Assembly (NCBI GenBank): GCA_946183895.1
Contig: CAMHDX010000028.1
Location: 1-8,317 of the forward strand
Length of the DNA stretch: 8,317 nt
From: an uncultured Porphyromonadaceae bacterium
Lineage (GTDB): Bacteria > Bacteroidota > Bacteroidia > Bacteroidales > Muribaculaceae
Direction: 5' to 3'
Under the pieces are notes generated by a model. It had not been told where the DNA came from, searched no databases, and was given only the letters and a program-made list of their open reading frames with translations. A program made the translations under genes and the position numbers. Below, piece by piece: positions 1 to 7,614 of the stretch (positions within the stretch are counted from its first letter, which is position 1; every line of letters begins with the position of its first letter).

Positions 1-1187
1 ATGAAGGCCGTGCAGATGGCGTAGTGCGACGTCTTGAACTCGCCCTCGCTGAAGTACATCATATATAGCATGTACGCGGTGAAACCGAAGCCGTAGCCAA
101 ACTGCTCGATGGCCACCGCGATAGAGATAATCCACACGTTGGAAGGCTGCACGATAGCCAGGTAGACAAACGTGAGGCACGGCAGCGTCATGCACGCCGC
201 CATCACCCACAGCGACGCTTTCAGTCCAACGCGCGAGGCGTAGATGCCGCCCAGGATGCCGCCCACGGTCAGCGCCAGCACACCGAAGGTGCCGTAAACC
301 AAGCCCACCGTGTCGGTGTCAAGCCCCAAGCCGCCCTCGGTCACTGGATGCACGAGGAAAGGCATGCACAACTTGATCAGGAAGCCCTCGGGCAAGCGAT
401 ACAGCAGCATGAAGGCTATGGCAAGCAGCACGCCGGGCTTCTTGACGAAGGTGACAAACGACGAGATGAACTCCTTGGCACCGGTGCTCAGCGTCACTTT
501 CTCGCCCTCGATGCGCGGCTTGTCGGAGCCGGGACGCGGCAACAGGAAGGTGTGATAGAGCGTGATTACGAAGAATATCGCGGCACTGGCTCCCAGGGTG
601 AGTTGCCAAGCCAGGGGGATGTCGCCCGTCTGCTTCTCAAGCAAGCCCGCAATGAGCACGAGCACACCCTGCCCGAAGATCGACGCCACACGGTAAAACA
701 CGCTGCGGATGCCGATGAATGCCGCCTGGCTCTTGGTGCTATGGGCGAGCATATAATAGCCGTCGGCGGCGATGTCGTGCGTGGCGCTGGCAAAAGCAGC
801 GATGATAAACAGCACAAGCGTGACGGTGAATATGCTGATGGACGTCTGCCCACCGGCGATAGTGTCGGGCGCGGGATGCGGCAACGTGAGTGTGAGCAAG
901 ATCATCATGGCTGTCATGAGAATCTGCATGGCCACAATCCACCAGCGCTTGGTCTTAACCACGTCGACGATGGGGCTCCACAATCCCTTGAGGAACCATG
1001 GGAAATAGAGCAATGTTGTAAAAAACGACATGTCGCCGTTCGGCACACCCATCTTGGTGAACATCATCACCGAGATGTTGTTGACAACAAAATAAGGCAC
1101 ACCCTCGGCAAAATAGAGCGTGGGCACCCACCACCACGGGTTGCGCGTAGCGGTTGTCGGTGCGGTTGTTGAATTTGTATTATCCAT
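1..1187 (-). CDS. AmpG/PAT-family MFS permease, probable muropeptide or amino-sugar importer (3' end beyond window)
   Basis: The reverse strand reads open from the ATG at 1187 for 395 complete codons and runs off the window start, so the C-terminus is missing. The protein is very hydrophobic, with about ten recognisable membrane segments in the part seen (roughly residues 20-45, 54-75, 82-103, 117-137, 160-182, 193-216, 252-278, 292-315, 322-345, 350-378). Two motifs fit the AmpG/PAT branch of the major facilitator superfamily: FPWFLKGLWSPIVD at about 62-75, like the AmpG 'LPYTLKFLWSPLLD' motif, and THDIAADGYYM at about 136-146, like the AmpG 'QDIAVDA' motif. AmpG proteins import anhydromuropeptides across the inner membrane. 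The start lies 10 bp after the SpoIID-domain gene, so it is probably the last known member of the same operon. Substrate is inferred from family and context; related PAT members carry other solutes, so a different sugar or peptide remains possible. Confidence 0.85.
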   Translation of the reverse strand, partial: MDNTNSTTAPTTATRNPWWWVPTLYFAEGVPYFVVNNISVMMFTKMGVPNGDMSFFTTLLYFPWFLKGLWSPIVDVVKTKRWWIVAMQILMTAMMILLTLTLPHPAPDTIAGGQTSISIFTVTLVLFIIAAFASATHDIAADGYYMLAHSTKSQAAFIGIRSVFYRVASIFGQGVLVLIAGLLEKQTGDIPLAWQLTLGASAAIFFVITLYHTFLLPRPGSDKPRIEGEKVTLSTGAKEFISSFVTFVKKPGVLLAIAFMLLYRLPEGFLIKLCMPFLVHPVTEGGLGLDTDTVGLVYGTFGVLALTVGGILGGIYASRVGLKASLWVMAACMTLPCLTFVYLAIVQPSNVWIISIAVAIEQFGYGFGFTAYMLYMMYFSEGEFKTSHYAICTAF

Positions 1188-1197
1188 AGTAGTGAAA

Positions 1198-2538
1198 TTA
1201 ATATTGCTTGGTTATATTGGCGTCCACGAAGTAGTGGAGCAGGATTTGGTCATACTTATAGCCCTTGGCGCCCATCACGGCAGCACCAATTTGGCACAGG
1301 CCCACGCCGTGGCCCCATCCGGCGCCGCGCAGCACGAAGCGTGCCGGGTAGCCGTCGCCGTCGATGTCGTGGCGCTCGACGATAAATGCCGAACTGTAGA
1401 GGGCGCTCTCACTGAGCGCGTAGCGGATGGCGAGTTCCTTGCCGATGGTCTTGGTGAGTTTCTCGCCCACAATCTTCATCTTGTACAGGCGGCCGCTGGT
1501 GCCACGCGCCACGGGCTGCAGGTCGCGAATGCGGCCATAGTCGTCGCCGGTGCGCTTGGCGATGAGGGCCGAGAGTTGTTCTTGCGTGTATTCCACCTTC
1601 CAGCGGTAGAAGTCGGTGGTCTCCTGGTCGTAGTCGTTAAGCACCTGGCTCAAGATTTCGGGGTCGTGAGTGTTGCAGAACGCCTTGGGCGACGAGAGAA
1701 TCCACTCGGCAGCGTCGGCCTCGCGTGTAAGGTTGGGGAAGTCCTCCTCGTCCTCGCCGTCGCGGCGCGCGGCAAGGTAGTGGTAATGAGTGGGTTGCCA
1801 GCAGTTCTCGAACTCTTCAAGCACGCCGCCGCACGACTTTGAGAAGCGCGCATCGCACAGTTCGCCGTCGTACATCAGCACCTGGCCCCAGGTCGCCTGG
1901 ATGGCACGCCGCACCACGTCGGTGCTGGCTCGCGTGATGCCCTGATAGCGCTGGCAGTGGTCGTCGGCACACACGTCGAAGTTCACATGGTCGTCGCGGT
2001 CCCACCAGCGAATCACCTCGTCGCCGTCGCCACCCAGCGTGGGTTGCGCGGTGCTCATCACATCGTCGTCGTGATGGGTGTCGGCGGTGTGGTCGTGCTT
2101 GATTTGCGCCAGCAGCCAACTGCGCGAAATCACCGCATGGGCCTTGAGCAACTCGACCGACGCCGTGGCGCTCATCTCGCTGGAGATGACGCTGAGCAGG
2201 TATTCCTCGACGCTCACGATGTTGATGGCAGTGAGTTTGCCACCTTCAACAATCAGTTTCAGCGACCCCTTAAACGTCTGGTCTTCCTGGCGTCGCCAGT
2301 GAAAACTCACGCCGATGGTGACGTTGCACAGCGTGAACGACGACTTGGCGGGGTCGATGGGGTCAAACGTCAGTTCATCGAGGCGGTTGCCGCACCAGTC
2401 AATCTTTCCATCGACCACGGTGGCCGTTTGCCTTCCGCTCACGTATTGTCCGAAAACGCGATACTCATCGTTGAAAATAAACTCTATCGAGGGTTCATTC
2501 ATGATGCCTACCCTCACTTGTGGAACTCTTGCGCTCAT
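1198..2538 (-). CDS. SpoIID/LytB-domain protein, probable peptidoglycan glycan-strand lytic enzyme
   Basis: The 446-residue product has the SpoIID hallmarks in order. EEYLLSVISSEMSATASVEL (111-130) followed by LKAHAVISRSWLLA matches the family core 'YL.GVV..EMP..W..EALKAQAVAARTYAL', and E121 aligns with the catalytic Glu of Bacillus SpoIID. FDVCADDHCQRYQG (187-200) matches the Cys/His region that binds zinc in clostridial SpoIID (here C190, H194, C195). KSCGG (234-238) and GWGHGVGLCQIGA (407-419) match the conserved C-terminal motifs. SpoIID enzymes are lytic transglycosylases cutting MurNAc-GlcNAc strands denuded of stem peptides. No signal peptide or membrane helix is visible: the N-terminus is MSARVPQVRVGIMNEP, and a later ATG at residue 13 would not add one. 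A His/Asp-rich insert occupies about 148-178. The ATG at 2538 is preferred because VRVGI upstream of Met13 looks like folded family sequence. The gene starts 11 bp after the DUF4922 gene and ends 10 bp before the permease. Activity and location are inferred. Confidence 0.88.
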   Translation of the reverse strand: MSARVPQVRVGIMNEPSIEFIFNDEYRVFGQYVSGRQTATVVDGKIDWCGNRLDELTFDPIDPAKSSFTLCNVTIGVSFHWRRQEDQTFKGSLKLIVEGGKLTAINIVSVEEYLLSVISSEMSATASVELLKAHAVISRSWLLAQIKHDHTADTHHDDDVMSTAQPTLGGDGDEVIRWWDRDDHVNFDVCADDHCQRYQGITRASTDVVRRAIQATWGQVLMYDGELCDARFSKSCGGVLEEFENCWQPTHYHYLAARRDGEDEEDFPNLTREADAAEWILSSPKAFCNTHDPEILSQVLNDYDQETTDFYRWKVEYTQEQLSALIAKRTGDDYGRIRDLQPVARGTSGRLYKMKIVGEKLTKTIGKELAIRYALSESALYSSAFIVERHDIDGDGYPARFVLRGAGWGHGVGLCQIGAAVMGAKGYKYDQILLHYFVDANITKQY

Positions 2539-2549
2539 GATATTATATT

Positions 2550-3521
2550 CTAAAGTGGTAATGTTTTTTCAGTGGTTAAGAAATGGTCGATTATGGCCAC
2601 TGCGGTGGCATTGTCAATGCACACCTCGTTGTAGATGTCGCTCACTTGCTGTGCCGTGAGCGTGTCGTAGTCGTCCTGCACGGGCAAAGCCCAGAGGCCG
2701 CCCATCTCGACCGAGGCGGGGCTTACGAGTAGTTTGCCTCGCCCAGTGCCGAAGCATGCCGGGCGGTGCTTGGCGCGCGGCACAAGCAGCAGGTGATAGT
2801 CGTCGCCATCGACCCAGCACAGCAGGTTCAGGCTCGGCTCGCGGCCGTGCTCGTTGACGCCGAGCATGGCTATGTAGAGCCGCGCAAAGTAGATTGCGGC
2901 TTGCGGCTCATTGTTGGTGTGGATGTAAAAGAGCAGGCGGCCCTGGCAGCGCGTGCAGCCCACGAATCCCGTGCTGTTGCCCTCGAGATGCGTCTCGTAA
3001 GGCCACATAACGGGGTCGCTGACCTCGTCGCACAAGGGCATAAGCCCCTTTATTCCGGCCTGGAAATGGAAGTGGTGTGGCGCGCTGGCACCGCAGTCGG
3101 CACCATTGTAGAACACCACATATTGCGGCAAGGCGCGCGCCAGGGCGAGCATGTCGGCAATGCGCGTGGGCGAGGCCAGCGACTGCGCCACATGGTCGAG
3201 CGACGCGATGGTGAGATGCCGCGGAAAGATGGGGTAAGGATTCACCTGAATCTTGTAGCGGTCGGCCCACACGATGGCCTCCTGCTCGGCAGGCTGTCCG
3301 TCGCGGCACAGGAAACACGGCTGCGACGTGTCGTCGAGGCGTGCCGCCGCCGAGCGACGCCGCTCGGGGTTGTGCTGAAGCACGATGAGCGCGTCGTCGA
3401 GTTCGAGCGTGCGCAAGCAGGCACCGTCGAGCGCGGCATAGTTGTCGCGAACGGTGTCCCAGTCACGCAGTTGTCGCTCAAACAACTCGTCGACGCGCCC
3501 ACTGTAGTCTTCAGCAGTCAT
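2550..3521 (-). CDS. DUF4922 protein, GalT/Ap4A-phosphorylase-like (HIT superfamily)
   Basis: The 323-residue soluble protein resembles the Bacteroidetes DUF4922 family. HHFHFQ (149-154) contains an H-x-H-x-Q signature (H150, H152, Q154), as in Ap4A phosphorylases and GDP-L-galactose phosphorylases, where one His forms a nucleotidyl intermediate. NPYPIFPRHLTIAS (94-107) resembles the 'NP.P..P.H' segment of the same enzymes. CFLC (69-72) could be half of a GalT-like zinc site completed by H102 and a His near 149-150; a second pair, CTRC, is at 189-192. The likely chemistry is nucleotidyl transfer or phosphorolysis of a nucleotide-linked substrate, but the substrate is unknown. The start ATG lies only 3 bp after the glycosyltransferase stop, suggesting translational coupling and a linked activated-sugar function. 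The next gene, SpoIID, follows 11 bp downstream. The family call is fairly secure; function is inference from motifs and neighbours. Confidence 0.82.
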   Translation of the reverse strand: MTAEDYSGRVDELFERQLRDWDTVRDNYAALDGACLRTLELDDALIVLQHNPERRRSAAARLDDTSQPCFLCRDGQPAEQEAIVWADRYKIQVNPYPIFPRHLTIASLDHVAQSLASPTRIADMLALARALPQYVVFYNGADCGASAPHHFHFQAGIKGLMPLCDEVSDPVMWPYETHLEGNSTGFVGCTRCQGRLLFYIHTNNEPQAAIYFARLYIAMLGVNEHGREPSLNLLCWVDGDDYHLLLVPRAKHRPACFGTGRGKLLVSPASVEMGGLWALPVQDDYDTLTAQQVSDIYNEVCIDNATAVAIIDHFLTTEKTLPL

Positions 3522-3524
3522 GCA

Positions 3525-5015
3525 TTAGCAGCATTTACAGCATTTCTTGTTCATGGCCACTCGCGCCTGAAGTTCCCAGGTGCGGATGCGGTCCTTGTAC
3601 AGGTTGTTACGGTTCATCTTCTCAACGTCGAGGCTGGCGTCGCTGTTGTCGTCCCAACGGCGGCACAGATACACGGGCTCGTAGACGCGGCCAATCTGAT
3701 AGTTGCGCGAGATGTTCAAGCCCAGGGCGTAGTCCTCGCCGTAACTGGTGTTGGGAATCTTCACGGCGCGCAGCACTGGGGTGTAGAATGCGCGCGGGGC
3801 GCCCAGGCCGTTGATGCGCAGCGCGTTGTTGCGGCCATTCTCGGGAGTCCACTCCTTATGGTCGATGATGCCGGGAGGAATGGGGTTGCAGTTGATGTCG
3901 GTCATCAGGTAGGTGCCCACCACCATTGCCACATTCTGCTCGTAGAAGGCGTTGACCATGGTCTGCAGCGTGTTCTCGTCCTTGTACATGTCGTCGCTGT
4001 CGAGTTGAACGATAAACTTACCAGCCTTCTCGTGATGTGCGGCGAGATTCCAATAGCCACCGATGCCCATGTCGTAGTAGTCGGCGATGATGTGAATCAG
4101 GCGCGGGTCGTCGTACTCGTCAATCGCCTCACGGGTGCCGTCGGTTGAGAAGTTGTCCACAACCATGAGGTTGAACTTGAACGACGTTTGCTGCTTGAGC
4201 ACACTGCCGATGGCGTCGCAAATGGTGCGAATGCGGTTGCGAACGGGAATCATGACGGTGGCCTCCACGGCAAACTCGCCGCGGTCAAAGTTGATGTGGC
4301 AGAAGTTGGGCTTGCCGTCGGCTGTTGTCGGCGCCAGGTAACCGCCAATCTCCTTGAGGTGCTCGGTGCACGCGGCTTCCATCTCGATTTGGCGACCGCG
4401 GTTGCGCGGATCCACATAGTCAAAGATTTTCTCACCACTGCGGCGGGTATCCTGCTCGACGTCACTGTAGAGGAACTCGTTGATGTGGACGATTTCGCAG
4501 CGTTGTGACAGCTTGAGGCGCAGGTCGTACAGTCCGGCGAACTCGTAGTCAGCCTTCATGGCTGCCGCGGCGGCTTGCAGGGCGGCAGTGTTGAAGAACA
4601 GCACTGAGCCGAAGTCAAAGTCGTCGCGCAGGCTGCCCTGTTGGTAGTCAATGACCGGTGACTTGACCGCACCGGCCTCGGTGACATTGTAGCGGTCGGC
4701 ATAGAGCATGCCGGCGCCGGTGTCGTCGGCAAGGCGGACAAAGCGCTCCAGGGCGAAGGGTGCCATCTTGAGCGTGTCGTGCTTGGTGTACACCATCGCG
4801 TAGTCGCTAACGGCATGACCGGCTATCGTGCGCATTGTTGCGCTCGATGTCGCGCCGTTGATGGTGAGGGTGTAACAGCCCTCAAGGGGCTTCTCGCCGT
4901 CGGGGGCGGTGAGCAGGTAGATGTTGTTCACCTCGGGATTGGCGCGCAACGCCTCAACTGTGGCTTGTGCTTGCTCGGCACTCGCAAACGGGATAAAACA
5001 ATCGATTCGTTTCAT
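3525..5015 (-). CDS. Family 2 glycosyltransferase with divergent N-terminal half and Cys-rich tail
   Basis: The 496-residue product has a clear GT-A domain in its C-terminal half. [13 protein letters not shown] (250-262) and [11 protein letters not shown] (284-294) form the nucleotide-sugar binding start. QLDSDDM (337-343) holds the DxD metal/donor motif (D339, D341), and GEDYALGL (426-433) resembles the ED catalytic-base region. [11 protein letters not shown] (451-461) sits where many GT2 enzymes have an (R/Q)xxRW motif. The first ~230 residues ([15 protein letters not shown] start, MLYADRYN at 103-110, [12 protein letters not shown] at 132-143) look like a second, degenerate GT-A fold without an obvious DxD. 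No signal peptide or membrane segment is seen, so it should act in the cytoplasm. The last residues are KKCCKCC, an unusual cluster of four cysteines. The gene begins 25 bp after the amidase gene and ends 3 bp before the DUF4922 gene. Donor and acceptor are unknown; context suggests a cell-wall-linked sugar. Confidence 0.85.
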   Translation of the reverse strand: MKRIDCFIPFASAEQAQATVEALRANPEVNNIYLLTAPDGEKPLEGCYTLTINGATSSATMRTIAGHAVSDYAMVYTKHDTLKMAPFALERFVRLADDTGAGMLYADRYNVTEAGAVKSPVIDYQQGSLRDDFDFGSVLFFNTAALQAAAAAMKADYEFAGLYDLRLKLSQRCEIVHINEFLYSDVEQDTRRSGEKIFDYVDPRNRGRQIEMEAACTEHLKEIGGYLAPTTADGKPNFCHINFDRGEFAVEATVMIPVRNRIRTICDAIGSVLKQQTSFKFNLMVVDNFSTDGTREAIDEYDDPRLIHIIADYYDMGIGGYWNLAAHHEKAGKFIVQLDSDDMYKDENTLQTMVNAFYEQNVAMVVGTYLMTDINCNPIPPGIIDHKEWTPENGRNNALRINGLGAPRAFYTPVLRAVKIPNTSYGEDYALGLNISRNYQIGRVYEPVYLCRRWDDNSDASLDVEKMNRNNLYKDRIRTWELQARVAMNKKCCKCC

Positions 5016-5040
5016 TATAGGGTGGTTAAATTAAGAGTTA

Positions 5041-7614
5041 TTATCGTTTGTCAAGAAATCGCATCAAGGTCTCGATGAGTTCGCACCGGTCGTCATCGTC
5101 GGTGATGGTCTCGATGGGGAAACCGAGTACCACTGTGCGGTAGCTGCCGCGGTCGGTAGCTACGGCTGCGGGCAGGTTGTTCTCGCTGTAGCGGGCAATG
5201 GTGAAGCCGCTCTTGTCGCTCGGCTTGATGGCGTCGGGCGATTCGACCGCGTACATCTCGCTGTTGAGCCGGTTGGCGAAGTGCGCCTTCAGCCCCGCGG
5301 GAATTGTCTTGTCGAAGCCCGATGACACGGTCGTCACGTTGCCGTCGAGTGCGGCGCGGCCGTTGAGGTAGGTGTAGCCCAGCACCTGTTCAGCCCAGGT
5401 GGCGCTCGCCTTGTCTACCTCGCGATTGACGTTGTCCCAGATGTCGGTCGCCACATACGCGCCGCTGAGCAGCACGTTGCCGCCTGCCTGAGTGTATGCC
5501 GTGATGGCGCCTTGCAGCTGTGGCGTGAAGGCGCGATAGCGGCTAGGCATCGCGCCGCGACCCGTGAGCACCTCTTTTTGCTTGCCCATCGCCAGGTCGA
5601 CGGCGGTGTATTGCTTAGTGAGCTTGACGCTGCCATCCTCAATCGCCGCCACGCTCGATGACACGTAGCTGTAGCCCGCCTTGAGCAGAGCCGCGCCGTG
5701 CAGGGTGGGGTAGTCGAACGTGTTGCCGGCGATGACCTCGGTCTCGTGGTCGCTGCGGCTGGCGCCGAAGCCCGGCGCGTCGTCGTCGCGCCACGGCAGG
5801 TCGCGGCGGAACTCATACTGCGAACCCAGGTAGTTGATTTGCTTTATGTAAGGCACACCGTGGTCCTTGTTGTCGTCAAAGCCGGCGCGTGCACCGTCAT
5901 CAAACCAGTCGGGAGCACTCACGCGCGTGAAGCCGTTGACCACCATCACCGTGCCCTTGCTCTCACCCTTGGGGCGACCCACGCTCAGGGTCTCGCTCGG
6001 GAAACTGCGCCCGCCCTTGTTGACGGCGATGATGCGGTAGTCGCGGCTCTCGCCCTTGCCGATGCTCGCGGTCCACTCGCAGGCGGCTGTCGTCGCTACG
6101 CGCTTGAACGCGCCGCCGCTCTCGCGCTCCATCACGATGTAGCTATCGGGTAGAGCCCCGTCAGCCACCAGGGTGTCGCGGGTCGCCTCCCAGCGCAGCA
6201 CAAACTTGCCGTCGCCTGCAGGTGTGATTGCGAACGCCGACACGGGCAATGGCTGCACGCAGGTGTTGGTCAACCCGTCGCGAGTGGTGATAAACTCCAA
6301 GATGCCCTTGTAGATGGCACGGCTCACGTCAAAGCGGAACTGCGGGTCGAGGCCGTACTTCATGTCGGCGTAGTTGTGGTGCGAGAGCAACTCCATGAGC
6401 AGCGCGGGCACCTCGGGCACGCGAGCCTCGTAGTAGGACTTGTCCCACATGCCGCGCCTCATCCACTTGGGCTCGTACTTGGCGCGGATGTCGTTCACCA
6501 CATGGGTCGAGACCATGTCGGCAAAGCGGCGCGAGAGGATGCGCGGCGTGCCGTTGTCGTAGGTGCCGAAGCTCTTGCCGTTCTTGCGGGTGCAGTAGAT
6601 GAGCAGTGTGCCCACTATCGAGTCGTTGCCGGTGTTGCCGGCATCGGTGTGCAGGCAGAATGACACGTCGACCGGCACGTTCAACCCCTTGTGCGTGGGC
6701 AACACCTTGCTGCCGCCCACCAGGTAGTTGACCCACTCGCCTCGCGAGCGGTAGTCGTCAACATAGTCGTTAATGCCCTCGCTGGTGCTGTACACGCTGT
6801 CGGGAAATCCCGCCCACTGCAGGTAGTAGCGTGAGCCCAGGTGAAACCACGGGTGGTCGCCGCTGCCAATGTATTGATAGTCAATGCCCTCTTTGCCCAG
6901 GTACTTCTCGTCCTCGTGGCGAGCGGCAATCGCCTTGTTCTCCTCGGTGGGGAGCGCCACACGGCGCTCGATGTTGCCCTTGCCGCCGCCCACGCGAATG
7001 GCGTCGGTGGTCACTACCGTGCCCTGGACGTCGCCGGCGTTGCTCACCACGACCACGTCTTTATTCACACCCTCGGCGAGGGGGAATGTGCCCAGATACA
7101 CCCACACGCCGCCTGCCATGGTCTGGTTGACCACAAACTCGTCGCTGCCGGCGAGGCTGTTGACCGTGTAGCGCACAGCCGCCGCACTGTTGGGCAGGCT
7201 CTTGTAGGAGATGTAGATGGCGTACTCGTCTTGCTTGGGCATGGTGACGTCGTAGTGCATCGTGCTGGGTTTGGTGCCCGGCACGGCGATGTCAACGATA
7301 TTATAGGTACCCTCGGTGAACGGGTTCTCAAAGTCGCGGTAGTAAGCGCTCTTGTAGGCAAAGCCCGTGCCTTGACCCTTGTGCCACTTGTGCTTGCCGT
7401 TGCGAGCCTTGACGCCTGACTGTGCCAAGCCCTTGTCGGCATCGACCACAGCGCCGTAGTCATGGGTGTCACGCTCGCGGGCGTCCCACACGTAGGCGCC
7501 GGCGTTCTCCAGCATTGGCATCAGGAAGGGGATGACGTAGCTGTGGGTGTACATGTCCTCGACCGTCGGGCGCGCTGCCATTCCCAACGGTTGAGCAGTG
7601 GCTCGAAGTACCAA
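5041..7614 (-). CDS. Frameshifted amidase/golvesin-domain protein ('xanthan lyase' type), C-terminal part
   Basis: This frame holds most of a secreted amidase whose 5' end is in another frame (8066-7521). In-register homology begins at PTVEDMYTHSY (16-26); the residues before it are shadow translation, and the TTG at 7614 is only the first possible start. Amidase_3 features seen: E19, the second zinc ligand; RERDTHDY (46-53); H322 in SFCLHTDAGN, the third zinc ligand; and E408 in VPALLMELLSHHN, the catalytic Glu. Residues ~95-215 form a beta-rich golvesin-like module inserted between ligands two and three. A fibronectin-III-like domain lies at ~455-547. The final ~300 residues, from GTVMVVNGF (554), look like a Rossmann or ThuA/GATase-like domain, with GGNVLLSGAYVATD at 711-724. 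The amidase fold is known to cut the MurNAc-L-Ala bond; substrate here is inferred. The 'xanthan lyase' name often given to relatives is probably misleading. Without readthrough or repair this part has neither a signal peptide nor the first zinc ligand. Confidence 0.8.
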   Translation of the reverse strand: MVLRATAQPLGMAARPTVEDMYTHSYVIPFLMPMLENAGAYVWDARERDTHDYGAVVDADKGLAQSGVKARNGKHKWHKGQGTGFAYKSAYYRDFENPFTEGTYNIVDIAVPGTKPSTMHYDVTMPKQDEYAIYISYKSLPNSAAAVRYTVNSLAGSDEFVVNQTMAGGVWVYLGTFPLAEGVNKDVVVVSNAGDVQGTVVTTDAIRVGGGKGNIERRVALPTEENKAIAARHEDEKYLGKEGIDYQYIGSGDHPWFHLGSRYYLQWAGFPDSVYSTSEGINDYVDDYRSRGEWVNYLVGGSKVLPTHKGLNVPVDVSFCLHTDAGNTGNDSIVGTLLIYCTRKNGKSFGTYDNGTPRILSRRFADMVSTHVVNDIRAKYEPKWMRRGMWDKSYYEARVPEVPALLMELLSHHNYADMKYGLDPQFRFDVSRAIYKGILEFITTRDGLTNTCVQPLPVSAFAITPAGDGKFVLRWEATRDTLVADGALPDSYIVMERESGGAFKRVATTAACEWTASIGKGESRDYRIIAVNKGGRSFPSETLSVGRPKGESKGTVMVVNGFTRVSAPDWFDDGARAGFDDNKDHGVPYIKQINYLGSQYEFRRDLPWRDDDAPGFGASRSDHETEVIAGNTFDYPTLHGAALLKAGYSYVSSSVAAIEDGSVKLTKQYTAVDLAMGKQKEVLTGRGAMPSRYRAFTPQLQGAITAYTQAGGNVLLSGAYVATDIWDNVNREVDKASATWAEQVLGYTYLNGRAALDGNVTTVSSGFDKTIPAGLKAHFANRLNSEMYAVESPDAIKPSDKSGFTIARYSENNLPAAVATDRGSYRTVVLGFPIETITDDDDRCELIETLMRFLDKR

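Noticed and set aside
348..1172. A 274-codon plus-strand frame opposite the permease
   Set aside because: The minus strand encodes a coherent multi-helix AmpG-like protein here; the plus product is His/Arg/Glu-rich shadow sequence.
1120..1842. A 240-codon plus-strand frame across the permease/SpoIID junction
   Set aside because: It is antisense to conserved SpoIID motifs and the permease start; its Val/Ala/His-rich product is typical of shadow translation.
2766..4148. A 460-codon open frame on the plus strand opposite the DUF4922 and glycosyltransferase genes
   Set aside because: It spans two well-supported minus-strand genes and their junction, has no recognisable family motifs, and is expected as a by-product of GC-rich codon use.
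6841..7419. A 192-codon plus-strand frame opposite the amidase
   Set aside because: It is antisense to the golvesin-like region, with low-complexity Val/Ala/Gly content and no family resemblance.
7566..7575. Programmed -1 ribosomal frameshift site
   Set aside because: The local sequence lacks a canonical X-XXY-YYZ heptamer and I see no clear downstream pseudoknot; an indel is simpler.
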